NCBI GenBank assembly: GCA_009760855.2
Contig: WPIO01000031.1
Location: 1,900,001 to 1,964,000, forward strand
DNA from: Cristatella mucedo
Lineage: Eukaryota; Bryozoa; Phylactolaemata; Cristatellidae
Direction of reading: 5' to 3'
Length of the DNA stretch: 64,000 nucleotides
A program made the translations under genes and the position numbers. The notes below the pieces were generated by a model. The model saw only the letters and a list, made by a program, of their open reading frames with translations, made no database searches and was not told the origin of the DNA. Of the stretch, positions 1 to 10,806 are shown in pieces; positions within the stretch are counted from its first letter, which is position 1; each line of letters opens with the position of its first letter.

Positions 1-669
1 AATTTAATGAACTAATAACTTAATAACGATTTAGTGAAGAAAAAGACGCATGAAGTTTTCCCCAAACCTTATTATTGTAACTGCAGTGCGCTAGAACAGC
101 CAGATTATCACTGCATATTAATCGCGGTTCCTGAATTCAAACGGTTAGTAACCGTTTGTGTGATAATCAATCCAGTTCAATTGTGCTCTACGCTTTATGA
201 GAGGCGGCAGAAGTTGCAATCTAGATGTCTGGTCGGGCAGTTGATAAGCGCTCTAGGCGCTGTAGGAGATTTTTTGTACGTCATGGCCACGGATATGAGC
301 TCTTTATCGTAAGGTACGAGCGCTCTTCTTAGCTGCAGTGTTCCGCTACATCGTGCATCAGTGATGCACCTGCAAGCGGCTTGCTGTGATCCAGGGTTAA
401 GGCGTCCCCGGTACTCACAGCGCCTCGCCAGGAACGACTAGCTCCGTTACGAGTGCTGTGTTGGCTGCCTGGTTCTGTCCGGGCCTGGAAGCCGCTTCAC
501 CCCGTTTTCGACGCTTTGAATCGGAAGTGGTCAACAATTGTGGAGGACCCTCAGCAGCAGTCGTCGTCAAGTGCTAGTCTCATTGCAGTGACTTGAACTG
601 GAAGATGGATTTCTTAACAGATGCGGTTGAGTTGCCTACTAAAAGATTTTGAGTATTCGAATGTTGGAG
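1..669. other. Unassigned sequence
   Basis: I see no gene here. The 92-aa open frame at 34-312 has no motif I recognise and no splice-linked partner. The stretch from about 350 to 560 is richer in G+C than its surroundings but shows no coding pattern. Confidence 0.5.
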
Positions 670-946
670 TAACTGCTTGCACTGCCGACTATGACTCATC
701 CTTTTCAGCGGTCCTGAGCTGATACTTCTATGCTACTCACTACCTCAACTGCTCTCCTGACTCTGCTATGCTTCCCACTTTCTCTTTGTTTCGTGAGACG
801 AAGTCTGTTGGCCACCGAATGCGTACCGAAAGCCGCTCAGACTGTGGGTGCGCTATACAAAACTCTCCTGCGTAACGCCCATATGGTCTTTATGACTTTG
901 TGGAGTTACAGACGGAGATACATTATCTTACATTACTGCCACACAT
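670..946 (+). mobile_element. LINE-B 3' fragment
   Basis: This is the 3' end of a non-LTR retrotransposon family that recurs in the window (about 40,545, 47,195, 60,988, and on the - strand at 61,232-61,830). The shared landmarks are a CTCAACTGCTCTCCTGAC stretch, GCGTACCGAAAGCCGCTCAG, and an end with GGAGTTACAGACGGAGATAC followed by ATTA-type repeats. The frame at 730-948 is the degraded C-terminal part of its ORF; its LLTTSTALLT stretch matches LLPTSTALLT on the - strand near 61.4 kb. The 5' part of the element is missing. Confidence 0.7.
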
Positions 947-2329
947 AGGGATTCAGAAAAATGCCCAGCTAAATTTTTTCAAATTTTGAAGCCGTGCTTA
1001 ACCAAAATTAAGTAAATCGACGAAAAGCTTCATTCAGACCTTGAGCGAATTATAAATAGCTTTCAAATAGCTTCATATGCAGTGTAGCTTTGTGCCTTGA
1101 AAATTCCATAACTTAGCCAAAACTGCATGGATCAAGATGAAATTTTCAAACATGAGTTCAGATCTGCCTATAAACCTAAGGCAGTAGTTCTTTTCTGATT
1201 TTGGTTGGATAAGCTTTGCTAAATATGTCATCAAACGTCCTTGAACATTTTATTTTGCTATCGTTGACATGTATCGTGAAAATTCTGAAAGATGCTCTAT
1301 AAAAAATACTTGATTATTGGACCAAACTGCTCAGTCTTTTCTCAACTTTTACACTAAGGCATACAGTGTTTTTTGTATAACGTATGCCTAAATACAGATG
1401 TAATATACAAATAAAATCGCTATGCTTCCAAAAAAAACTTCCTTACTTCTATGGGTACGACAATTATAGTTTAAAATTCTCGGTTTTGCTATAGCCACGG
1501 TGCTGATGTCAGGTTCGCACACACAGCAAGCGTTGTGCCGCTACTCGAATGAGCGAGGGTTAAGCGGATATGAACTACATATTAGAACATAGAAGTGTTA
1601 CACTATATGCCTTTAATGAAAATTTAAGTTTATGTTATTGCTGTGTAAGAGAATATCAAGTGATTGTCCATGTTTTATTGACATTGCATCAGGAGGCTGG
1701 TTGCGGCCAGCGAACGCATTTTGCTACGTGGGTGGAAAAGTCTGTTAGAAAATAGCAAACACTTACTTTTTGAAAGCATCTGTAAACATTTTCGAGGCCT
1801 ACAAACGGGGCCGGCGCTTCCATCTGGCTAACTAGGAAATCACCCACGGGGCGCTGGGTAAGGGGGAGCAAGAGAAGACTTGAAAACTAACTAAAATAAG
1901 GTGTTACTAGCTAACACCAACCCACTTTACATTTCAAAACTTTTTGGCACCTTATTGAATAAATATCATAGAAAGCCGCTACGAAGAATGATCCGAATAG
2001 TGCAGGAGCAAGGGGTGGCGGTGCGAGCTGTTTGCGGTGAGTGTGGGTGCTTCGGGCAAGTCGCCAACCTCGTTCTTTGGGAGCGTTGGTGTTCGCGAAA
2101 AATGGCTGCAACAGGCAGTGAAACAACTGGGCAGTGCAGCTGAAGCTGGCAGTGATTTGGTCCCAGTACTCGAACAATCTAGTATGTTGAACGTAGGAAC
2201 TAAGGAGGGATATGTTATTGCCTTATAGAGCCCCACGGAGTCATGTATCTAGAGTGCTCAACCGTATTTGGATGGAGTGCCTCAAGACTAAGTGCTCAGG
2301 CACTCAAACTATATGTCTAGCGAAGCACG
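947..2329. other. Unassigned AT-rich sequence
   Basis: The open frames here are short, overlap in several frames and have no recognisable domain. Nothing else stands out. It could be old transposon sequence but I cannot show that. Confidence 0.4.
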
Positions 2330-2605
2330 ATGGCTGCATTCGTAAGAAATGAGGGAATGAAAAGTTTTAGGCCAGTTTTCAAACGATTAGGCATTAAAAT
2401 CGGGGAAGGGGTGATATATTTACGAATAGGTATGCTGAGCGAAGCATCAATAATACCAAAAGCTAAGGCAAAATGCAGGGCGATAAAGAGGAATGCAGAT
2501 GCGAACAAAGCCAAAACTAATAAAGGTCCTGATGAAGATTACGGAGCAGGTGCAGGATCTTACCCTAAGTTGCAGCTCAATTACCAGCTGCTAACAATCG
2601 TTTAG
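2330..2605 (+). CDS. Uncharacterised 91-aa ORF, possibly decayed transposon
   Basis: This frame encodes a basic protein with an NEGMKSF start region, a Lys/Arg/Ala-rich middle and a DEDYGAGAG stretch near the end. The arrangement (NEG..., then a basic stretch, then YGAG) reminds me of the C-terminal part of some Mutator-like transposases, but this is an impression only. It lies 0.5 kb upstream of a decayed hAT transposase and has no splice partner that I can find. It could equally be non-coding. Confidence 0.2.
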   Translation: MAAFVRNEGMKSFRPVFKRLGIKIGEGVIYLRIGMLSEASIIPKAKAKCRAIKRNADANKAKTNKGPDEDYGAGAGSYPKLQLNYQLLTIV

Positions 2606-3119
2606 GGTTGATCGAGTGCCTGTCTGCCACCTTGTACTGTATTGGTCAGAGCGGAAGGACTGGCTTGACTGAAGATAAGGAAATGCCTTTTTCAAGACAA
2701 TTGTTCCGATCGTTTCGCAGCTTGTGCAGCTAATACAAGCCAGCTTGGTGCCTAATTGGTCGTCGGTCGTCTCAGGGCCTTCTGGTTTTGGCTCTGGAGG
2801 CTGCAATTAAGAATGCGTGCAGAGGAACGGCTAACTGCATTTTCATCATCAATAATTACTGCGTTAACTCCGAGCTCATCCAGATAGACATGACAGTATT
2901 GATAACTAGTTATAATGGTTTTGACGTTAATGTATGTGCTGCTTGCTGGTTGAGCTACATGTTGCCAACTTTGACTGTGCTTCCAGAACAGTTGTGCTGT
3001 GCACCTAGAAAAGTCTACAGCTTGGCCAATTCAGACTGCATCGACTTGAAATTTGCATTAAATGTGCTCTGGTTGACTTGTTGCAACTGGGCGTAGCCTC
3101 AGCAGAAGGCAAGAACATT

Positions 3120-4930
3120 TCAACAGGACATTAAGCAACAAGAGGAACACTGGAAACAAGTCTTGGAGCGCCTTTTTACATTAGTAAGGACACTTGGAGC
3201 TCAAAATTTAGCATTCGTAGATCAAATGAAAAGCTCTTCGCATCAGAGAATGAAAAATTTCTCAAATTCGTTGAGTTTCTGGCCCTCTTTGATCCTCTGA
3301 TGATGGAGCAACTACGAGAGGGTTACTGACAAATTAACTTACGTACATTATATCGGCAAGGACATAATACAAACTTCAGCTTCTACAAGAAAGCATTGGA
3401 TTACAGAAGCAGCCAAGTCAGCTGTCCTTGAGTGTACCCCAGATATCAACCACACTGAAGAGATGGCCATGATTATTCGTTTTGTTCACCTAAGTGAAAA
3501 CGAACCAATTACATCAAAGAGAATGTAATTAGTTTCATCCTGTTACAAGAGACTACGCGTGCATTAATGACTGAAGTTCTGTTCAAGAAGATCAAAGTTA
3601 TGGGACTTGGCGATGAAAATATGAGAGGAATGGGTATGCAAGTTTTCAGTAGCGTGATAGGCACAGAAAATATAGAGTGCAGAATAGGATACTGAACATC
3701 CACGCGTCTCCCATGTACCTTGCAGTGCTCACTACATGACTCTAGTAGTTAATGATGCAGCAAAGAGTTGCCTGAAGGCTGCGCATTTCTTTGCTTTGGT
3801 GCAGTAAATAAAAATATTTCTCAGCATCTAATGTGCTTTGAAGTCCTCATATTCTCATCACTGATGCCAGTGATCTTACGGTAAAAACACAGTAAAAAAG
3901 ATGGGAAAGTATAATTGATGCTTTGAAATCGCAGAGATACAACCTTGACAAATTCAATGATGCTCTGATTGAGATATACGAAGATACGAGTCATAAAGGG
4001 TTGGCTGGAGCTTTGATGAGATCTGAAGCACAAGCACTGGCCAATAACATTGCAAACCTTTTTATTTGTAATATCGCTTCTTGCCCGCTACAAAATTTTG
4101 TTTTAGGGCAATGTCATCAGCAAAGTTCTACAGCAGAAATCAATTGACTAGAGGCTGAAAGTTAAAAAGTTAGAAAACACCAAAAAGTACATCAATACTC
4201 TCCGAAGTGAAGAGAGCTTCCATAAAATATTGGCGGATGCAACTCATGCAGCAAATTGACCAAAGAGTTGGAGATTGAACCCACTTCTGAAAAAAATCGA
4301 CAAGTGAAAGGATAGGGCTGTTTGATTATGATGCACAGGGTGAGGTTTTAAGGATCCCAAGGAGAGCTGTAAGTTTAATTTTTCTTATACTATTCGAGAT
4401 GTGTAAGGAAAATCAATAACAGAAAGGTTCAATTAAATTTAACATCACAGCATGCTGTTTGGGTTCCTGTATGATATCTTTAAGATTTCAGATATACCCA
4501 CAGAGGGTATCCTTAGTGAATGCAAATCTCTGGATGAATCTCTTACTCATTCAGACAGCAAGAATTTAGATGGAGAGGAAGTGTGTAGTGAGCTGCAACC
4601 ACTGCGAGGAGGCTTCCCCTAACTATAAATCCGTAGGAGGTCTTTAATCCCTAAGAGGTCTTGCAATTTCTATTGCAGCATAAACTGATAGATATTTTTC
4701 TAATCTTTCAGTGGCACTCAGAATTTTATTAGCCTTGCCAATTTTAGTGTCCAGTGGAGAAAGAAATATTTCAAAAATTAAAACTAACAAAGAATTATCT
4801 TCGTTCAAAAATGTGCAAAGAAAGACTGGTTGGCTTGGCAACAATTTCCGGTAAATGCAATTTAGCATGTTCTCTCGTCATTGAAGAAATGGTCTGCGAG
4901 TTTTCCAAGAAAAAAATCAAGGAAAGCTAA
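3120..4930 (+). mobile_element. Decayed hAT-superfamily transposase (ZMYM/DUF4371-like)
   Basis: No long frame is open, but conserved pieces of one hAT transposase follow in the right order in different frames. Near 3140 is HWKQVLERL; near 3255 ENEKFLKFVEFLALFDPLM; near 3430 LECTPDINHTEEM. Near 3725 is the CSAHYMTLVVNDAAKSC block, near 3950 a KFNDALIEIYEDT block, near 4480 FLYDIFKIS, and near 4690-4800 LSVALRILLALPILVSSGER, which is the C-terminal hAT dimerisation region. This transposase moves a DNA element by cut and paste. Many stops and frameshifts make this copy inactive. I did not find its terminal inverted repeats. Confidence 0.85.
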
Positions 4931-5207
4931 GTTTTGAACATAAATATTTTTAACATTGTATGCATTATTGCAATCAAAAATTGTATTTATTTATATTTTT
5001 GATTCTCTTTGACATTACATTTTTCTACACCTTGCAAATTGGGTTTTAGTTCATGAAGGGTGGGTGGGGGAGGGTGTGAGTTGGGAGTGCCAGATATATA
5101 ATCTCACCCAGCGTTCCAAAATGTCTTGCACCGGCCCGCAATGAAGGTGCTATACAAATGTATTAATTAGTATCAGTGTTAAATTGTTTAGCTATTTATC
5201 TAAAAAA

Positions 5208-5510
5208 TCTCTAATCCTTTCGAGGCTATGCCTCTAGTTCGCATGCTTCCATAGCCGGCAGCTCATTCCTGACGGATGTCACGACATCCCATAACTTATT
5301 AAAGAAGCTAAAAACTCACCCATTTGTTACAACATTTACTGGGCCACTTTGATTTGTCTGTCTGTGCTTTTGCGTGCTGACACTGTGCATGTTATCACTA
5401 AAAATGTTATGCATGTTGGCACTGTGCATAATACCACCCACTAACCATATAGTCTTGCTTACTTTACAACTTAAGTAAAGTGCCTTGAAAGATTAGGTTA
5501 TCTGAGATAA
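5208..5510 (+). mobile_element. LINE-A 3' fragment
   Basis: This matches the last part of the LINE-A ORF and its 3' UTR as seen at 15,577-15,960. It has AATCCTTTCGAGG...TTCGCATGCTTCC, then the TGCGTGCTGACACTGTGCATG stretch, CACTAACCATAT, and AAAGTGCCTTGAAAGATTAGG. It is 5'-truncated and diverged. Confidence 0.7.
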
Positions 5511-7005
5511 AGATAGGTTAAAGATAGGTTATCTGAGGGCGTTACACAAACACGTGTTATTTCTATTGAAAAAGCGAGTACATTTTATGTTTCTACTACC
5601 TGCGCTGCGAAGTCTATTCACCTTTACACTTGGCAAGCAAAACATGGTCCGACAGACGGACATTCGTGGCAAATGCCGTGCACTAGAAAAATAAACAAGC
5701 GTAAAAGCGAATCCACCTGAATTCTAATGAAGGCTGGCCGGTAAATAAACCTTTGAAGTAACCATATGAAAAACTGACCTGGGAGAATTGAAACTCGGAA
5801 GAATTACATTTCCCCAGAACTGCTGGCGCTTAAGCAGCTTGTCTGGTAATCATAGATATGCGGTTTCCTAATGAATGCATAATTTTCACGCCTCTTTAAT
5901 CCACGGTCAAAATGAAAAGGATGTGACGGGGCGGGTGGGGACTGTGTCCGTGCAACGGAGAAAGGGGGCCTGCTTCGGATAAGTACCGTTGTAAGTTAAG
6001 ATAAGTAAGATAAGTAATACTGCAAGATAAGCTGTACCGTTTCTCTCCGAGATTAGTACCTTGCTGCTCGCACAGAGACATACCTCAAGAGTAGCAGCCG
6101 GCAGCTTCAGCTGTCGGCTTTAGTTTACAATGATTCTCTGTCAACCTTTGCTAACAAATTACCTAGTTTATGCTCGTGAAAAATCGTGGGAATTCACGTG
6201 GATTCTGCCCCGTCTTCAGTCTCTCCGCCACGTTGCTTCTGGCGAAACCGACGAACAGTTTCAGCTTCGCCAACTCGTCGTACTTCCGCTCTCCGCTGTG
6301 CAGTTTCAGCGCCCTGCAGCGGCGTCGCTGCGATAGGGCCGGTCCTTTGACGTTACAGGTTTCTTTTACTAGCGCTGGAGGCACGCCAGCCGGCGAAAGC
6401 TGGACGCGCCTGGGATTGAATCCCCTCACTTCGTACACGCTAAGCGAATGCTGAGCCCTCGACGCGGAACGACTGCCACTTATCAAGCAAGCTTCTCAGC
6501 CAAGTGGGCCATGCACAAGCAAGCCAACCCGGCCCTATCGTTAGATGGAGCCGCATGCGGTGAGTGCGAAGGCGTGCACTGACGGTGCAAAGAACCTGGC
6601 GGCAGGCGGCAGGCGGCAAAAGAAGCAGCAGCGAGCCTAACTCGCTGCTTCTATTGCTGCTGCTGCACGAGCGGTGCTGCTAGCGGGAGCGGAATTTCGC
6701 AATGGCCAGAGCGGCGCTTCTCTCTAAGCGATAGCCAAACTTTAACCTTAAGGGCGGCCGCCCCGCCATGCATGTACAATGCGACTCTACGACGAGCCAG
6801 AAGAACTTCTCTACCCGGCATTCCGCTTCGTGGCCTCATAGCCGGGATGAAGCTCGGCGGTGGGTGGACTGGGCCGGTCAGAGGACTGGGCTGATCAGAG
6901 GACTGGGCCGATCAGACGGCAGATCGAGGAGAATCTGCGCTGGCTATCGGAGCTGGCGAGGCTTTGCAATACGCCGCGAAGCGCAGCGAAAATCAGCTGC
7001 TGCGA
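5511..7005. other. Unassigned sequence with small repeats
   Basis: I find no gene here. At 6876-6918 a roughly 17-bp unit around CAGAGGACTGGGC is repeated. The GC-rich block at 6180-6480 has overlapping open frames in several frames, which reflects base composition and not a gene. Confidence 0.4.
6395..6470 (-). mobile_element. tRNA-like (SINE head) remnant
   Basis: On the - strand there is a B-box-like GGGATTCAATCCC about 15-20 bases after an A-box-like TTAGCGTGTACGAAGTG. This is the layout of a tRNA-derived pol III promoter. It does not fold convincingly as a full tRNA, so a SINE relic is more likely than a working gene. Confidence 0.35.
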
Positions 7006-7185
7006 AGCTACGAATGTTATCCCCCCTCAGAGACGAGAGCTACGAATGTTATCCCCCGTCAGAGACGAGAGCTACGAATGTTATCCCCCCCCCCCCGTCA
7101 GAGACGAGAGCTACGAATGTTATCCCCCGTCAGAGACGAGAGCTACGAATGTTATTCCCCCCCCCCCGTCAGAGACGAGAGCTCC
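7006..7185. repeat. Minisatellite, unit about 36-45 bp with variable C run
   Basis: Five successive copies of a unit made of AGCTACGAATGTTATCC, a run of 5 to 12 C, and GTCAGAGACGAG. The units differ mainly in the length of the C run, so the length differences come from slippage inside the unit. The array explains the long open frames seen here in all three + frames. Confidence 0.9.
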
Positions 7186-8000
7186 AAAGCGATTCAAGTC
7201 TGCGCTCACGAGGTCCCTCGCATGCATCATGCAACTGGCATGAAAAAAAGCGCACAAATCCACCCACGCCTGGCAGACCCATTCCTCCGCCCAACCGCAC
7301 GCCTTTTTTTACAATCACCATTTTTTAACCGTCTTTTGAAAGGCGAAATTCCCAAATTATCGAATAGTTGACCCATTTTCGGACATGCCTCATTAAGTAT
7401 CAGTCGATTACCTAGCAGGCTGATTAAAGTCACTTTTAACGGGAGCCATTGTGTGAGTGCTTTTACCGGTGGTCCAATACTTAAGCAACCGTTTGCTGCA
7501 CGGCCAGAGCTTGTTCCCATTGCAGCACTATATTTTCCTCTACCTCTCTTAGTTATCGCTGCATTTTCTGAGCTGAAAATGCAAAAGTTTTTCACCAAAA
7601 CCAAACTGCGTTCATTATCCTGCTCGCTGTGTTTTTCCGTGATAAAACGGATTCTTACACGTAGCTTCCGCGGCTGCTAAGCTCGTCATTGTATCGATTC
7701 CTAATTAGCACCGCGCCAAATCTAAAAGACAAAGGGTGGGGGCGAATAAGATCTTTAGCCAGTTAATGCGGTAGGCAGTCCGTAATCCTTAGTAGAGATC
7801 GAACATGCTGAAGAATAAAAGAAGCCTAACAAAACCATCCACGGTACGAGTCAGCATGCTCTAACATAAACTGGTGGTTGGAATTTTGAAAACCTTTTTT
7901 CCAACTTTCCTATTAGCTAACTTCTGTTCACCTTCATCACTGACAGCCGTCACGGCAATGAGCTGGGCGTCAACACACCTTCTGAACCCTTGGGATTCAG
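7186..8000. other. Unassigned sequence
   Basis: No domain, splice-linked exon or repeat that I recognise. Open frames of 125 aa and less on the - strand look incidental. Confidence 0.4.
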
Positions 8001-8931
8001 CGACAAAATCGCGACAGACAAACGCGTGCCGACAAAATCGCGATGGAAAATAGCGTGCCAACAAAATCGCCAGCTGATTATCAAAAAATTCGAGCCAATA
8101 AAATCGCTAAAATAAAACATATATTCTGTTACAATAAATTCAGTTGTAATAATAATTAATAATTAAATTTTAGTAAATGAAATTAATTAATAACAATCAG
8201 TAGTTCTCTTAAGTTTTTTTTATAAAATATATATTGAATACTTTTCTAGGAAGATTCAGAATCCGGAAACAGACTAAAAAAGACAATTACTGGGTCGACA
8301 ATTACGTTGGTCGTTTGCGAAGCAGTGGAAGCGCTAGTCTGATGTTTCCTCTCACCTTGTGGAACTTGCTGATGGATTGCCTCGAACGAACGATTTAATC
8401 GAAGATTGGCATAATATATTCCAATCGTCTGTCGCGTGTCATCATCCTGCCGTTTACACATTGGTCAACCGTTTCTATCGTGAACAATACGACAGAACCG
8501 ACCATAAGTCGTATACATAAAGTAACTTGCAGTCATGCAGCCAGCAAGTCGAAATACGTTCAACTATCAAGGTACCTTGCAGCGGTTCTTCCTACATACA
8601 ATCGGCATTATCATAAGGACTATTTGCACGCAGTATCTTATAATATTGACATTTAAATTAAATAGGATTTTATTGAGACTTGTATGAAATTTAAATGTAC
8701 GGAGTTATGTGCTATTCAAGTTTATTATGATATTACATTGTGCTTTTCTTCGCATTTTTAAAATCGCAAATTGATCAGCATTAAAACTAAATCTGATTTT
8801 TGTGAGACTTGATATGACATCTTAATGTGCAGCGTTATGCGGTACTTACTTTGAATGATATCGTTACACGGACGTCGCGAATGTATCAGCGCGACTTTGT
8901 CGGCGAGCATTTGTCTTTAGTGCATTTGTCG
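8001..8931. mobile_element. Non-autonomous DNA transposon with 42-bp terminal inverted repeats
   Basis: The 42 bases at 8001-8042 (starting CGACAAAATCGCGACAGAC) match the reverse complement of 8890-8931 (CGACAAATGCACTAAAGAC...) at 32 of 42 positions by eye. GACAAA-containing words also recur as direct sub-repeats inside each end. The 0.85-kb interior is AT-rich and has no transposase. I saw no clear target-site duplication, so the exact ends and the superfamily are open. Confidence 0.65.
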
Positions 8932-9164
8932 GGTAACGAACGAGTCGGATGCTACCCCGATATAAATGTATGCCAACATTAGCAGAGCACGACAGCAATA
9001 GATAGCACCTATGCCGCAATATAATGACTCTGGGTCGTTAACGGAGACCGCTTTATCTCCTAGCCACAAAGTGGCTATATACTATGAGTGGCTTCGGGGC
9101 GAGGCTAAGGAGCGGCAACCCAAACAACCAATTGGTCTACTTCTTTTCCAGCATATTTGAAGTG
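8932..9164. other. Unassigned sequence
   Basis: Nothing recognisable. It lies between the TIR element and a LINE-A/SINE-A tail. Confidence 0.4.
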
Positions 9165-9236
9165 CTTAGAAGAAACTAAGCTCTTTTAGGGTGCACTAAA
9201 AGTCTCGTTATTATTGTCATTACTATTATTATTATC
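9165..9236 (+). mobile_element. LINE-A/SINE-A 3' tail only
   Basis: The stretch TTTGAAGTGCTTAGAAGAAACTAAGCTC...TTAGGGTGCACTAAAAGT followed by imperfect (ATT)n is the common tail shared by LINE-A and SINE-A. No head is recognisable upstream. Confidence 0.6.
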
Positions 9237-9689
9237 GCTCTAGATTGTTGCACTGCCCTGTTGCTACAGAGCCAGCTACCACACATGTAAATATAATTCT
9301 GTTACAGAGCCAGCTACCACACAGCGACGTGAGGTGACCATCGAAGCCTTTCCAGCATACGCAAACAGGCTAACCTCGGTGCGATGGCTCTTCAAGCCTT
9401 CAGGCGTTATCCGAACGAGCCAGCCAGGATGCAGTCCATCCGTTTGGCCTGTCACAGCTATTAATCAGCAGTGGGCCCGCCCCGACGCACCAAAGTGTTG
9501 TAGACATGTTATATATATATCAGGCCGCCCGCCCTACGACACACAGACGTACGCTCGCCGAAGCTACTGCTTGGTGCCCTGTTCCGCTCATTAAAACTTA
9601 CTTCTTTTTAATGTGTATTTCTTAGCGGTACTTCATCCGAAGAACATAGTACCTGTAATCACGACTCTCTGTCAGTGCCGGTAATTGCC

Positions 9690-10308
9690 TGTAGCTGTTA
9701 AAAAACTCAGCAGCTCGTCTGATCTGTAGTCAACGGCGTAGCTGGCACATCACACCATTTCTGTTTGATCTTCACTGGCTCCCTATCAAGCATCGAATCT
9801 ATTTAAGGTCCTCCGTCTGACTTGCAGGTCACTTCATCCGCTTGCATCGACTTACATCTCCGACTTCCTTGTTTCGCCAGTCACGTGCTCTCGCACCGCC
9901 CGCTCATCGGCTTGTGGCAGTATAGCCGTCCTTCGCGATAAATTGAAATCTCTCGGTGATCGAACCTTTAGCTCATACGCACCGAATCTGTTCCTGCCAG
10001 CTTTTTCTTCACCCTAGTGAACTTATCTATTTTCTTTGGCTCCGGCGTGCCTTGCATGAATACCTGTACACAATTCAGTGCTACTACCCAGAGGTCTTAC
10101 TAACCCCTGGCTGAGAGTGTCTTCACGCTTACTTTAGCATACCGAGCTAAGCACGATATTTATTTTCTTTTGCACGCTCGATACCTTGCATGTCACTAAC
10201 CCCACGAGGTTATATTCTGCTGCCACTAGTTGTAAAGCGCCCGGTATGAGTATGTTCTCTTAGCGCGCTCTATAAACGACGGATTACTATTACTATTATT
10301 ATTATGAC
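9690..10308 (+). mobile_element. LINE-A 3' fragment, decayed
   Basis: This corresponds to 15,330-15,965 of the good LINE-A copy. It has the degraded C-terminal region of the ORF (CACTGGCTCCCTATCAAGCA, then a CGCACCGCCCGCTCATCGG stretch), the 3' UTR, and an (ATT)n tail at 10,287-10,303. It has several stops. Confidence 0.7.
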
Positions 10309-10319
10309 AGCCTAGCCAT

Positions 10320-10806
10320 ATTATCTATTTGCTCGTTCAGTGTGCTCACGCACCACCCGCTCTTCGGCATCCAGTCGCCTCGCCATTTCACTTACCAAAT
10401 TGAAATCGTTTGGTAATCGGACCTTCACTTCGTATGCATCGAAAGTGTGGGACTCGGTTCCGGCTAAGGTGCAAGAACTTTTTAAATTAATCTCAACTAA
10501 AGACGACCCTGTTTCATCCAGCCTTACCTGCGCCACAGTAAGCTTACTTTTTGTTCCTGGTGTGCTTTTCAAGTTTACCTAGGCGTGATTCAGTGCATGC
10601 TATTAGCCAGAGATCCTATTAAACTATTACCCTACGTGACTTTTTGTGTGCTTTGGCACGCTATCCTAACAATGATACTTGTTTGCTTTTGCACGTTTTC
10701 TTAAGCACGATACAGTGCATGCCATCAACCCTTGATTATTTATTATCTTTCAGCGAGAAAGATATTGAATTCTCTGAGGGCGCTTTATCAAGTCTATTAT
10801 TATTAT
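10320..10806 (+). mobile_element. Second LINE-A 3' fragment, directly following the first
   Basis: It begins within the segment equal to CGTACCACCCGCTTTTCGG of the reference copy (here ACGCACCACCCGCTCTTCGG) and runs to ATTCTCTGAGGGCGCTTTATC plus (ATT)n. It sits just after the (ATT)n tail of the preceding fragment, suggesting that the tail served as insertion site or that the two arose by duplication. Confidence 0.65.

Noticed and set aside
6768-7371. Frames of 127-186 aa with repeated TNVIP and ECYP motifs
   Set aside because: They are produced by the minisatellite at 7006-7185 and are open in three frames.
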